Assembly: GCF_019740315.1 (NCBI RefSeq)
Contig: NZ_JAHXZR010000006.1
Span: forward strand, 212,422 to 276,421
Direction: 5' to 3'
Length of the DNA: 64,000 nt
Source of the DNA: Oceanobacter mangrovi
GTDB lineage: Bacteria > Pseudomonadota > Gammaproteobacteria > Pseudomonadales > Oceanobacteraceae
Part shown: one piece after another, positions 9,522 to 17,980 of the stretch
Layout of the letters: each line of letters opens with the position of its first letter
Position numbering within the stretch: position 1 is the stretch's first letter
Made by a program: the position numbers and the translations under genes
The notes under the pieces: generated by a model
The model's input: the letters and a program-made list of their open reading frames with translations, nothing else
What the model was told of the DNA's origin: nothing
Database searches by the model: none

Positions 9522-10934
9522 ATGACCATACAACGTACCCTGCCAGAATGGCGCGATTATATCGCCGGTTGTCTGGATTTTCGTCCAGATGAAGGTGAAT
9601 ACCGTGTTGCCCGTGACATGTTCACTGAACCTGAACTGTTTGACCTCGAGATGGAACACATCTTCGAAAAGGTCTGGATCTACGCCTGTCACGAAAGCGA
9701 AATCGCCAACACCAACGACTACATCACCCTGCGTGCCGGTCGCCAGCCGATCATTGTCACCCGCGACACCAAGGGTGAACTGCATGCCATGGTTAACGCC
9801 TGCCAACATCGCGGTGCGACCCTGACCCGTTTGCAGAAAGGCAACCAGTCGACCTTCACCTGCCCGTTCCACGCCTGGACCTACAAGAACGATGGTCGCC
9901 TGATGAAGGTGAAAGCGCCGGGTGAATACGCTGAAGATTTCGACAAGGCCTGTCGTGGCCTGAAAAAAGCCCGCGTTGAATCCTACAAGGGTTTTGTGTT
10001 CGTCAGCCTGGATACCAGCGCTACCGATACGCTGCCGGAATTCCTCGGCGACGCCCGTATCTTCTTCGACATGATGGTGGCCCAGTCACCGGATGGTCAG
10101 CTGGAAGTACTGCCAGGCAAGTCGACCTACACCTTCGACGGTAACTGGAAACTGCAGAACGAAAACGGCCTCGACGGTTACCACGTCAGCACCGTGCACT
10201 ACAACTATGTCGCGACGGTACAGCATCGTCGCCAGGTGGATTCTGCCAACGGTGGCGCCTCCGACACCCTCGACTACAGCAAGCTGGGTGCTGGCGATGC
10301 CGACACCGATGACGGCTGGTTCGGTTTCAAGAACGGCCACACCCTGCTGTTCAGTGATATGCCCAACCCCGCGGTACGCCCTGGCTACGCCACCGTGATG
10401 CCACGTCTGGTGGAAGAGCACGGCCAACAGCGTGCCGAGTGGATGATGCACCGTCTGCGTAACCTCAACATCTACCCTAGCCTGTTCTTTATGGACCAGA
10501 TCAGCTCGCAGCTGCGCATCGTCCGCCCAGTAGCCTGGAACAAGACAGAAATCATCAGCCAGTGTCTCGGGGTCAAGGGAGAGTCTGCCAAGGACCGCGA
10601 AAACCGCATCCGTCAGTTCGAAGATTTCTTCAACGTTTCCGGCATGGGTACACCAGACGACCTGGTTGAGTTCCGCGAAGCCCAACGTGGTTTCCAGGCA
10701 CGCCTGGAACGCTGGAACGACATCAGCCGTGGCTGCCATCAATGGCAGTACGGCCCAACCCTGAACACCGAAACATTGGGCATTCAGCCCGCCATTACCG
10801 GCACTGAATTCACCCATGAAGGTTTGTACGTTAACCAGCACAGCAACTGGCAAGCCCTGATGCTGAAAGGCATTGACGCCAGCCTGCTGAAACTGAACGC
10901 CACTCTCAATACCAGCACAGAGGAGGATCTGTGA
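9522..10934 (+). CDS. antA: anthranilate 1,2-dioxygenase, large (Rieske) subunit
   Basis: This is the catalytic alpha subunit that dihydroxylates anthranilate. The unstable diol loses CO2 and ammonia to give catechol. It has 470 residues. The Rieske [2Fe-2S] ligands are C94, H96, C114 and H117 (NACQHRG...TCPFHAW). The mononuclear iron site has H221 and H226 (DGYHVSTVH), with the carboxylate from the TPDDLVEF motif near 379-380. The N-terminus (EWRDYIAGCLDFRPDEGEYR) is that of AntA and unlike BenA or XylX. ATG 9522 gives the AntA length. antB follows with a one-base overlap. Transcription is probably driven from the tandem boxes at 9419-9459. Confidence 0.93.
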   Translation: MTIQRTLPEWRDYIAGCLDFRPDEGEYRVARDMFTEPELFDLEMEHIFEKVWIYACHESEIANTNDYITLRAGRQPIIVTRDTKGELHAMVNACQHRGATLTRLQKGNQSTFTCPFHAWTYKNDGRLMKVKAPGEYAEDFDKACRGLKKARVESYKGFVFVSLDTSATDTLPEFLGDARIFFDMMVAQSPDGQLEVLPGKSTYTFDGNWKLQNENGLDGYHVSTVHYNYVATVQHRRQVDSANGGASDTLDYSKLGAGDADTDDGWFGFKNGHTLLFSDMPNPAVRPGYATVMPRLVEEHGQQRAEWMMHRLRNLNIYPSLFFMDQISSQLRIVRPVAWNKTEIISQCLGVKGESAKDRENRIRQFEDFFNVSGMGTPDDLVEFREAQRGFQARLERWNDISRGCHQWQYGPTLNTETLGIQPAITGTEFTHEGLYVNQHSNWQALMLKGIDASLLKLNATLNTSTEEDL

Positions 10935-11422
10935 TGAGCGCACTACAACATCGGGTTGAACAGTTCCTGTATCACAACGCCGAACTCTGTGACCGTCGCG
11001 AGTGGGATGACTACATCGCCACTTTCACAGAAGACAGCGAATTACACGTGCCCCAATGGGACTCGGAATACGAAGTCACCAGCGATCCCAAAACCGGCTT
11101 GTCGCTGATGTACTACCCAAACCGTTCGGGTCTGGAAGACCGCGTTTTCCGAATCCGTACCGGTAAATCTGCAGCTTCCGTACCGTTGCCGCGAACCCAG
11201 CACCAGGTTCACAACGTGCGTATCAAAGAGCAGGAGAATGGCGATCTGGCAGTCACCGCCAACTGGCAAACCGTGTACACCCGCATGGGCATGACCGAGC
11301 AGTTTTACGGTGAAGTGAACTACCGCCTGGTGAGCGCCGGTGACAGCTTCAAAATCGCCCGCAAACACGTGGTGGTTTACAACGACACCATCAATTCGGT
11401 GCTCGATTTCTACCACCTGTAA
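10934..11422 (+). CDS. antB: anthranilate 1,2-dioxygenase, small subunit
   Basis: This is the beta subunit of the ring-hydroxylating dioxygenase, structural in an alpha3beta3 or similar assembly, with the cone-shaped SnoaL/NTF2 fold. Its 162 residues carry YHNAELCDRREWDDYIATFTEDSEL near the start and NDTINSVLDFYHL at the end, as in AntB. The ATG overlaps the antA stop (TGATG) and is preceded by AGGAGG, so the two subunits are translationally coupled. GTG at 10931 is a less likely alternative start. Confidence 0.93.
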   Translation: MSALQHRVEQFLYHNAELCDRREWDDYIATFTEDSELHVPQWDSEYEVTSDPKTGLSLMYYPNRSGLEDRVFRIRTGKSAASVPLPRTQHQVHNVRIKEQENGDLAVTANWQTVYTRMGMTEQFYGEVNYRLVSAGDSFKIARKHVVVYNDTINSVLDFYHL

Positions 11423-11547
11423 GACCGATCAGACCCGTAAGACCGTCTCCCGCCAGCCAATGTTCAGCACCGGCTGACGGGGGACACCGAATCATCAAAA
11501 CCGCCGCTGGTTGCCCAACCGCCAGTTAACGGACCGAGGAATGTTTT

Positions 11548-12573
11548 ATGACCCATACAGTCGCGCTCAGCTTTGCCGACGGCAACACCCTCTTCTTCAA
11601 GGCCGGACACAACGACCTGTTGATGGATGCCGCGCTGCGTAATGGTATTACCCTGCCGATCGATTGCCGTGAAGGGGTTTGTGGTACCTGCAAGGGGCTG
11701 TGTGAATCCGGCCAGTACGAAATGGAATACGCCGACGAAGAAGCTTTGACTGAAGCCGAAACCGCTGACCGTTATGTGCTGTCCTGCCAGACCCGCATCC
11801 AGTCGGATGCCACCTTTTATTACGACTTTGCTTCCAGCCTCTGCAGCCACCAGCCTGCCAGCCTGCAAACGGCGGTCATTACCGAGTTAAAAGACGTCTC
11901 CGCCGATACCACCTTGCTGCAACTGGCCTTGCCGGAGCGAAACAGCACTCTGGAGTTTTTGCCGGGCCAATACGCCAACCTGCATATTCCTGGCAGCGAG
12001 CTGACTCGCGCCTACTCTTTTGCCAACGCGCCAACGCCGGACAATCAGCTGCAGTTCCTGATCCGCAAGCTGCCGAATGGTCAGATGGGCCAATACCTGC
12101 AACAGGCCAGAGTCGGTGATCAGCTCCAGATTGAAGCGCCTTTCGGAGCCTTCTACCTGCGTGAAGTGACCCGGCCGGTATATTTCCTGGCTGGCGGCAC
12201 CGGCTTGTCCGCCTTCCTGGCCATGCTCGACGTGCTGGTGCAACAGGCAGCACCGGTTCAACAACCGATTCGTCTGTATTACGGCGTTAATCAGGTTGCG
12301 GACCTGTGCCAGCAGGAACGCCTGAATCACTACCGCACCCTGCTGCCCGACTTCGACTGGCAGCCGGTAGTCTCGCAGCCAGATGACAGCTGGAACGGCC
12401 TGAGTGGTTATATCCAGCAGCACCTGCCGTTGTCGGCGCTGCGTGATGAAGCCTTCGATATGTACCTGTGCGGCCCACCGCCGATGATCGACGCCGTCAA
12501 CCAGTGGTGTGACGAACATCAGTTGCAGCACGGCAAGCTGTATTCCGAGAAATTTACCGCGCCGGTGAAATAA
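11548..12573 (+). CDS. antC: anthranilate dioxygenase reductase
   Basis: This single-chain electron-transfer component passes electrons from NADH through FAD and a [2Fe-2S] cluster to AntAB. The N-terminal plant-type ferredoxin domain has C40, C45, C48 and C80 (DCREGVCGTC...YVLSC). The FAD-binding barrel follows with RAYSFANAP, then the NAD domain with FLAGGTGLSAFLAML and YLCGPPPMID. Its 341 residues are full length for BenC/AntC. A 125-bp gap separates it from antB with no terminator visible, so antABC is probably one transcript. AGGAATGTTTT before ATG supplies the ribosome site. Confidence 0.93.
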   Translation: MTHTVALSFADGNTLFFKAGHNDLLMDAALRNGITLPIDCREGVCGTCKGLCESGQYEMEYADEEALTEAETADRYVLSCQTRIQSDATFYYDFASSLCSHQPASLQTAVITELKDVSADTTLLQLALPERNSTLEFLPGQYANLHIPGSELTRAYSFANAPTPDNQLQFLIRKLPNGQMGQYLQQARVGDQLQIEAPFGAFYLREVTRPVYFLAGGTGLSAFLAMLDVLVQQAAPVQQPIRLYYGVNQVADLCQQERLNHYRTLLPDFDWQPVVSQPDDSWNGLSGYIQQHLPLSALRDEAFDMYLCGPPPMIDAVNQWCDEHQLQHGKLYSEKFTAPVK

Positions 12574-12599
12574 CAGCGTTTGAATTGCCATCGCTGCAT

Positions 12600-12653
12600 C
12601 GCGGATAAATCCGCTCCTACATCAAAATAGCTGTAGGAGGGAATTTATTCCCG
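12600..12653. repeat. pair of REP-like elements
   Basis: CGCGGATAAATCCGCTCCTAC (12600-12620) and CTGTAGGAGGGAATTTATTC (from 12632), continuing into CCG, are inverted relative to each other and share GTAGGAG. They form a BIME-like pair just beyond antC. Confidence 0.75.
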
Positions 12654-12678
12654 AAGCCCCGTATTTTGATTCGTTCTC

Positions 12679-12700
12679 CGTAACAGCAGCTGCTGTTACG
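12679..12700. repeat. 22-bp perfect palindrome after antC
   Basis: The arms CGTAACAGCAG and CTGCTGTTACG join without a spacer. It lies 10 bp before the terminator stem at 12711. It could be part of a transcription-stop structure or a protein-binding site. Confidence 0.7.
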
Positions 12701-12710
12701 TCCTTCGTTT

Positions 12711-12760
12711 GACGGAGCCACCCCGTTGCGGGTTCCTCCCTTTTCGGCTCCGTCTTTTTT
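12711..12760 (+). terminator. antABC terminator
   Basis: GACGGAGCC (12711-12719) pairs with GGCTCCGTC (12746-12754), followed by TTTTTT. The loop is about 26 bases and itself contains short self-complementary pieces. It separates the ant operon from the iif operon. Confidence 0.75.
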
Positions 12761-12865
12761 AACAACGCAACGCTCAATCCACCGCCCCCACCCCGCAGGG
12801 CCGCTCCCAACATTCCCCCGGTTTGGCGATGGGCATAGCCCATCCTACATGTCTGCAAAACAGCG

Positions 12866-12890
12866 GCAGGAGGGAATTTATTCCCGTCCC
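12866..12890. repeat. REP-like element (GGCAGGAGGGAATTTATTCC)
   Basis: A third nearby copy of the GGAATTTATTCC type. Together with the terminator and two other copies it fills the 457-bp ant-iif gap. Confidence 0.7.
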
Positions 12891-12931
12891 TGAAATGACA
12901 AAGCCAACACTCTGCACGTTGTTGATTCATC

Positions 12932-12991
12932 TGCGTTTTCCGGATGCCGGTGGATTTTTCCGGATAGTGAACAAGTGCTCATCTTTACAAA
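12932..12991 (+). promoter_or_regulatory. iif promoter with tandem AraC/XylS-type boxes
   Basis: Box 1 is TGCG-TTTTCC-GGATG (12932-12946). Box 2 is TGGA-N7-GGATA (12951-12966). The core TTTTCCGGAT is repeated exactly, 20 bp apart. A TACAAA sequence at 12986-12991 is a candidate -10. The first gene starts at 13031. Box 1 is nearly identical to the box at 20084 (TGCGTTATCCGGATA), pointing to the same regulator. Confidence 0.65.
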
Positions 12992-13030
12992 ATCATTGCA
13001 ATCCCAATGACACAACCGAGGAGTGTTGCA

Positions 13031-14266
13031 ATGACATCCAAGACGATTCAGATCTCCAGCCCGGATGGCCAATTCAGCGGCTACCTGGCAATTTCCATTG
13101 ATGGCAAGGGCCCGGGTCTGGTGCTGTGCCAGGAAATTTTTGGCGTTAACGCCGATATGAAAGCCGCTGCCGATCACCTGGCAGAAGAAGGTTACACCGT
13201 ACTGGTGCCGGATCTGTTCTGGCGTCAGGAAGCCGGTCTGGAACTGACCGAATCCGATTTTGAAAAAGCCCTTTCTCTCTATCAGGCGTTTGATGAAAAC
13301 AAGGGCGTTGAAGACATCCAGGCAGCCCTGACCGCACTGGCAGCACAGCCAGAATGTGACGGTGATCTGGGCGTATTGGGTTATTGCCTGGGCGGCAAGT
13401 TGGCTTACCTGGCCGGTTGTCGTTTGCCAGAAGTTGCCTGTGCGGTTGGCTATTACGGCGTTGGCATCGAACAGGCGTTAAACGAGCTGGAAGGCCTGCA
13501 AGGCAAACTGGTGCTGCACATGGCCGACAACGACCAGTTCTGCCCGGCTGAAGCCCGCGAGCAGATTCTGGCTGCAGTTTCTGGCAACAGCCAGGTCAGT
13601 GCCTTTGTGTACCCGGACACCGAACACGCTTTCGCCCGTGTTGGTTCCAGCCATTTCAACAAGGGTGCAGCACTGGTTGCCCACGAGCGTTCGATCAAAT
13701 ACCTGCGAGCCAAACTCGGGCCTGACTACGATCTGGAAGCATTGTGGGAAGAACACATTCGCCACGAGTTCGATACCCGTGACGTACCTGCCACCATGGC
13801 TACCATGGTTTCCCAGCCTTATGTAAACCACATTCCAACCATGACTGGCGGTGTCGGTTACAGCCAGCTGGCGCGTTTCTACCGTTACCACTTCGTCCAC
13901 GGCAACCCGGCCGACATGGGGATGATTCCGATCTCCCGCACCGTTGGTGCTTCCCAGGTGGTCGACGAATTCATCATGACCTTCACCCACGACTCCGAAA
14001 TTGACTGGCTGGTGCCAGGTATCAAGCCGACCGGTCGCAAGGTCGAGATCCCGATGCTGGGCGTGGTCAAGTTCCGCGGTCCCAAGCTGTACCACGAGCA
14101 CATCTACTGGGATCAGGCCAGCGTGCTGGTTCAGCTGGGTCTGATGGACCCTCAGGGTTTGCCGGTTGCCGGTGCCGAGACTGCGCACAAGTTGCTGGAT
14201 GAGTCCCTGCCTTCCAACACCCTGATGCCATCCTGGTCCAGCAGCGAAAACAAGCCAATCGATTAA
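13031..14266 (+). CDS. iifA: dienelactone hydrolase-SnoaL fusion, IifA-like (indole catabolism)
   Basis: There are two domains. Residues 1-235 are an alpha/beta hydrolase of the dienelactone hydrolase family with E35 (CQEIFG), nucleophile C119 in LGYCLGGK, an aspartate in HMADNDQF (166/168) and H199 in PDTEHAF. Residues 245-411 are a SnoaL/NTF2-like cone domain (EFDTRDVPATMATMVSQPYV). In characterised indole clusters the first gene, iifA, encodes the cofactor-independent enzyme that turns 3-hydroxyindolin-2-one into anthranilate. I assign it by position and gene order with the next three genes. ATG 13031 has GAGGAG upstream and fits better than the ATG at 13007. Confidence 0.72.
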   Translation: MTSKTIQISSPDGQFSGYLAISIDGKGPGLVLCQEIFGVNADMKAAADHLAEEGYTVLVPDLFWRQEAGLELTESDFEKALSLYQAFDENKGVEDIQAALTALAAQPECDGDLGVLGYCLGGKLAYLAGCRLPEVACAVGYYGVGIEQALNELEGLQGKLVLHMADNDQFCPAEAREQILAAVSGNSQVSAFVYPDTEHAFARVGSSHFNKGAALVAHERSIKYLRAKLGPDYDLEALWEEHIRHEFDTRDVPATMATMVSQPYVNHIPTMTGGVGYSQLARFYRYHFVHGNPADMGMIPISRTVGASQVVDEFIMTFTHDSEIDWLVPGIKPTGRKVEIPMLGVVKFRGPKLYHEHIYWDQASVLVQLGLMDPQGLPVAGAETAHKLLDESLPSNTLMPSWSSSENKPID

Positions 14267-14301
14267 GGCTCCTTTTACGAACATCGACTGAGGAACATCG
14301 C

Positions 14302-15078
14302 ATGATCAACCTGAGTAATAAAACTGCCGTTATCTGTGGCGGCGCCACGCTGATCGGCATGGCCGTTACCAAAGTGCTGTTGAGCCAGGGGGCCCGAGTG
14401 GTGGTACTGGATATCGACAGCAAGGCGGCCGCCGAAGTGGAAGCTGCTGGTGCGCAATTTATGACGCTGGATGTGACCGACGATGCTGCCATCAGCGCTG
14501 TCGCCAGCCAGATCGCCGAACACAGCGGCAACATCGACCTGCTGATCAACATGGCTTGCAGCTACGACGACGACGGTTTTGCGTCCAGCCGCCAACAGTG
14601 GCTGCGTGCCCTCGATATCAACCTGGTCAGCATGGCGATGGTAACCAAAGCCTTCCATGAGCAGTTGAAAGCCAGCAAGGGTGCCGTGGTGAACTTCACC
14701 TCGATTTCCGCCGAATGCGCCCAAACCGGCCGTTGGTTGTACCCGGTTTCGAAGGCGGCAATCAAACATCTGACCAAGGAAATGGCAATGGATCTGGCGC
14801 CGGATGGCATTCGGGTTAACTCGGTATCCCCAGGCTGGACCTGGTCACGGGTGATCAGCGAAGTCAGTGGCGGCAACCGAGCCAAAGCCGATGCCGTTGC
14901 CGCTGACTACCACCTGCTGGGCCGCCTGGGCGACCCGCAAGAAGTGGCCAACGTCGTCGCTTTCCTGTGTTCCGACGCCGCCAGCTTTGTCACTGGCGCC
15001 GACTATGCCGCAGACGGTGGTTACGCCGTGATGGGGCCAGAACAGAACAAGCCAGCAATTCCCCGCCTGGCGGAATAA
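14302..15078 (+). CDS. iifB: SDR, indole-2,3-dihydrodiol dehydrogenase-like (IifB)
   Basis: This classical short-chain dehydrogenase has 258 residues: a glycine-rich NAD(P) loop in a variant form (CGGATLIGMAV), LINMACSY in place of NNAG, and catalytic S134/S136, Y147 and K151 (YPVSKAA). In indole clusters this enzyme oxidises the dihydrodiol made by IifC to 3-hydroxyindolin-2-one. The substrate is inferred from the neighbours only. The start has GAGGAACATCGC before ATG. It is 35 bp after the previous gene, in the same operon. Confidence 0.78.
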   Translation: MINLSNKTAVICGGATLIGMAVTKVLLSQGARVVVLDIDSKAAAEVEAAGAQFMTLDVTDDAAISAVASQIAEHSGNIDLLINMACSYDDDGFASSRQQWLRALDINLVSMAMVTKAFHEQLKASKGAVVNFTSISAECAQTGRWLYPVSKAAIKHLTKEMAMDLAPDGIRVNSVSPGWTWSRVISEVSGGNRAKADAVAADYHLLGRLGDPQEVANVVAFLCSDAASFVTGADYAADGGYAVMGPEQNKPAIPRLAE

Positions 15079-15142
15079 GCCAACCAACGAACCACCAATC
15101 AACACCAGAACAATTACAGATTACGAGACAGAGGTACTTTTT

Positions 15143-16381
15143 ATGCGCCGTATAGCAATCGTCGGAGCCGGCCAGTCTGGCCTGCAACTGGGTATTGGCC
15201 TGCTGGATCAGGGTTACCAGGTCACCATAGTGACGAACCGCACTGCTGATGAAATCCGCAATGGTCGGGTGATGTCGAGCCAATGCATGTTCGAAACCGC
15301 GCTGCAAACCGAGCGCGACCTGGGTATAGATTTCTGGAAAGAAAGCTGCCCACCAGTCGAAGGCATCAGCGTCAATGTGATGAACCCGGAACGTCCAGGC
15401 AGCAGCCTGTTCAGCTGGGCAGCCCGCCTAGATGGCAACGGCCAATCTGTTGACCAGCGCGTCAAGATGCCACTCTGGATCGAAACCTTTGTTGCCAAGG
15501 GCGGCAAGCTGATCATTGAAGATGTCGGCATCGAAGAGCTGGAACGTCTGGCCAGCGAATACGAACTGGTACTGCTGGCGGCCGGTAAGGGCGATATCGT
15601 GCGCTGCTTCGAGCGTGATGCTGAAAAGTCTGCTTTCGACAAGCCACAACGGGCACTGGCACTGACCTATGTGCAAGGTATGGAGCCAAGCGAAGACTTC
15701 TCGCGGGTGGCTTTCAACCTGATTCCGGGTGTTGGTGAATATTTTGCCTTCCCGGCCCTGACCACCTCTGGCCCATGTCACATCATGGTATTCGAAGGGA
15801 TTCCAGGTGGCCCAATGGACTGCTGGCAAGACGCCAAAACCCCGGCCGAACACCTGCAGATGAGCCTCGACATCATCAACAAATATGCGCCGTCCGAAGC
15901 CAAACGCTGCGCCAATGTAACGCTGACCGATGACGGCGGTTACCTGGCTGGCCGTTTCGCACCGACCATTCGCCACCCGGTCATGACGCTGCCTTCCGGC
16001 AAGGAAATCTTTGGTATGGCCGATGCTCTGGTGGTCAGCGACCCGATTACCGGACAGGGTTCCAACAACGCTGCCAAGTGCACTGCCCTATACATGAAAG
16101 CCATTCTGGGCCGCGGCGAGCAGCCATTTGACCGCGCCTGGATGCAGCAGACTTTCGATGCCTACTGGGATTACGCCAAACACGTGGTGGCCTGGACCAA
16201 CACCATGCTGACACCGCCACCAGCACACATCCTGCAGCTACTGGCGACTGCCAGCAAACGCCCGGACATCGCCAGCCGCATCGTGAACGGTTTCGATGAT
16301 CCACGCACCTTCGCCCCCTGGTGGTTCGATGCCGATGCCTGCGCCGAGCTGATGAATTCTGACACTGCCGAAGTTTGCTGA
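15143..16381 (+). CDS. iifC: StyA-like flavoprotein monooxygenase, indole oxygenase (IifC)
   Basis: This is a group E two-component flavoprotein monooxygenase of 412 residues that uses FADH2 supplied by the reductase encoded next. The dinucleotide-binding start is RRIAIVGAGQSGLQLGIGLL. Later motifs include SDPITGQGSNNAAKC, the second FAD contact typical of styrene/indole monooxygenases. The family epoxidises styrene or indole. With an SDR, IifA-like protein and antABC alongside, indole is the likely substrate, giving the 2,3-dihydrodiol. Adventitious products of such enzymes include indigo. It is co-transcribed, with 64 bp after the SDR gene. Confidence 0.82.
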   Translation: MRRIAIVGAGQSGLQLGIGLLDQGYQVTIVTNRTADEIRNGRVMSSQCMFETALQTERDLGIDFWKESCPPVEGISVNVMNPERPGSSLFSWAARLDGNGQSVDQRVKMPLWIETFVAKGGKLIIEDVGIEELERLASEYELVLLAAGKGDIVRCFERDAEKSAFDKPQRALALTYVQGMEPSEDFSRVAFNLIPGVGEYFAFPALTTSGPCHIMVFEGIPGGPMDCWQDAKTPAEHLQMSLDIINKYAPSEAKRCANVTLTDDGGYLAGRFAPTIRHPVMTLPSGKEIFGMADALVVSDPITGQGSNNAAKCTALYMKAILGRGEQPFDRAWMQQTFDAYWDYAKHVVAWTNTMLTPPPAHILQLLATASKRPDIASRIVNGFDDPRTFAPWWFDADACAELMNSDTAEVC

Positions 16382-16390
16382 GGACGTATC

Positions 16391-16915
16391 ATGGAAACCC
16401 CTATCGCAACCGACCTGCTCAGTGCAGCAGACGCCGACAGCCGAAGCTTACGAAACCTGCTGGGTCAGTTCGCTACCGGCGTCACCATCATTACCACGCT
16501 GGCAGCCGACGGTACTCCCATTGGCCTTACCGCCAACTCGTTTTCGTCGGTGTCGCTGGAACCGGCACTGGTGTTGTGGAGCCTCGACAAGCGTTCTCCC
16601 AACCTGGAGCTGTTTCGCCACATAAAACACTTTGCCATCAACATTCTGGCTGCAGACCAGCAGCAACTGTCGAACCGTTTCGCACGACCAGCTGATGACA
16701 AGTTCGAAGGCGTGGACTTTCGCGTCTGTAGTAACGGCACAGTATTGATTGATGGCGCCCTGGCAACGCTGGTGTGTCGTAACGAGCGCCAGATTGATGC
16801 TGGCGACCACCTGATTTTTATCGGCGAAATCTGCCAGTACAGCAACGCTGGTGGTGAACCGCTGTTGTTCCATGCCGGCCAGTATCAGTCACTCTCACAG
16901 GCTGAATGCGCCTGA
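16391..16915 (+). CDS. iifD: flavin reductase partner of the monooxygenase (IifD)
   Basis: This 174-residue protein of the HpaC/StyB flavin-reductase family reduces FAD with NADH and hands FADH2 to IifC. Family features visible are RNLLGQFATGVTIITTL, GLTANSFSSVSLEPALVLW and, near the end, FHAGQYQSL. It starts 10 bp after the iifC stop with GAGGACGTATC as ribosome site, so the two components are made together. Confidence 0.88.
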   Translation: METPIATDLLSAADADSRSLRNLLGQFATGVTIITTLAADGTPIGLTANSFSSVSLEPALVLWSLDKRSPNLELFRHIKHFAINILAADQQQLSNRFARPADDKFEGVDFRVCSNGTVLIDGALATLVCRNERQIDAGDHLIFIGEICQYSNAGGEPLLFHAGQYQSLSQAECA

Positions 16916-16934
16916 ACCAGACGGAGATTCAAGT

Positions 16935-17885
16935 ATGAAGACGAATACCCTGAACCTGCTCGCCGGCCCTGCCATCGCGGCAGCCCTGCTCATCAGTCCT
17001 GTTAGTCAGGCCTATGATCTGCCGGTGGTAAACCTCGGCTTGACAAGCTTTCTGGATGGTGGCGTTCCGGCCGGTCCAGGTCTGTATGCCCAGGCCTATT
17101 ACCAGAGCTACTCGGCCAGCAAACTGAAAGATGAAAATGGCGACGCTCTTGGCCTGCCAAAAACCGACCTGGACTATCAGGTGATGGTGGCCCAGCTGAC
17201 CTGGCTGTCAACCTACCGGGTTGGCAACGCCAGCCTGGGGATCAACGCCCTGCTGCCACTGGTCACGTCCATGGATGTTGACGACGGCATCAACAACATG
17301 GCGCTGAGCGCCCAGTCCGGCACCGGTGACGTGTTGGTAGGCCCCTTCATCCAGTTTGATCCTGTGATGGGCGCTGCCGGTCCAAAATTCGTCCAGCGCA
17401 TTGAACTGCAGTTCAACCTGCCCACCGGCGATTACGACGCCGACACCAGCATCAACCCGAGCGCCAACGCGCTGTCATTCAACCCGTACTGGGCCGGCAC
17501 CTACTGGTTCACACCGCAGTGGACTGCGTCAGCCCGCCTGCACTATCTGTACAACAGCAAGAACACCGACCCGGCGACAGCCTTTGGTGATGTCGATTCA
17601 ACCCAGGCTGGTCAAGCCATTCATGCCAACCTGGCGGTCAGCCGCGATCTTGGCAAAGGCTGGCGGCTGGGTTTGAACGGCTATTTCCTGGAGCAAATCA
17701 CCGACACCAAAGTCGATGGCAAGGCCGTATCCGGTCGCAAGGAATCTGTCTACGCCGTCGGCCCGGGTGCCATGTACAGCTTCTCGGCCGACAACCATAT
17801 CGTTGCCAACGGCTACCGTGAATTCGGTGCCGAAAACCGCCCTGAAGGCAGCCGTGTACAGGTACGCTGGATTCACCACTTCTGA
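16935..17885 (+). CDS. outer-membrane protein, SphA / phenol meta-pathway channel-like
   Basis: This 316-residue exported protein has a signal peptide (MKTNTLNLLAGPAIAAALLI, cleaved after SQA). The body is a run of amphipathic beta strands and ends in RVQVRWIHHF, a terminal aromatic as in outer-membrane barrels. The pattern GLYAQAYYQSYSA, GTGDVLVGPF and ELQFNLPTGDYD matches the Phenol_MetA_deg/SphA family, found beside aromatic degradation genes and thought to pass hydrophobic substrates. It starts 19 bp after iifD with GGAGATTCAAGT as ribosome site, so it belongs to the operon and probably helps substrate entry. Confidence 0.8.
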   Translation: MKTNTLNLLAGPAIAAALLISPVSQAYDLPVVNLGLTSFLDGGVPAGPGLYAQAYYQSYSASKLKDENGDALGLPKTDLDYQVMVAQLTWLSTYRVGNASLGINALLPLVTSMDVDDGINNMALSAQSGTGDVLVGPFIQFDPVMGAAGPKFVQRIELQFNLPTGDYDADTSINPSANALSFNPYWAGTYWFTPQWTASARLHYLYNSKNTDPATAFGDVDSTQAGQAIHANLAVSRDLGKGWRLGLNGYFLEQITDTKVDGKAVSGRKESVYAVGPGAMYSFSADNHIVANGYREFGAENRPEGSRVQVRWIHHF

Positions 17886-17905
17886 ATCTGATGTCACTGA
17901 CACCA

Positions 17906-17942
17906 CCCCGGCCGGGGCTCTGAACGGGTCTCTGGCCGGGGC
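17906..17942 (+). other. GC-rich hairpin between channel gene and AraC gene
   Basis: CCCCGGCC and GGCCGGGG-type arms recur at about 17906-17917 and 17934-17942 and can form a strong stem. There is no T run, so it may attenuate or stabilise rather than fully terminate. Confidence 0.45.
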
Positions 17943-17980
17943 TTCTGATGAACTCTGGCAAATTAACAACGGAGGCTTCC

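Noticed and set aside
9522..12573. Reading antABC as benzoate dioxygenase benABC
   Set aside because: The N-terminus and internal motifs of the large subunit follow AntA (EWRDYIAGCLDFRPDEG, TPDDLVEF context) rather than BenA, and no benD or benK is next to it.
12711..12760. Riboswitch upstream of the iif operon
   Set aside because: The structure is a simple terminator with a T run, lies far before the iif promoter boxes, and no conserved aptamer motif was recognised.
15143..16915. Styrene catabolism (styAB)
   Set aside because: No styrene oxide isomerase or phenylacetaldehyde dehydrogenase is present, while an SDR, an IifA-like fusion and antABC are.
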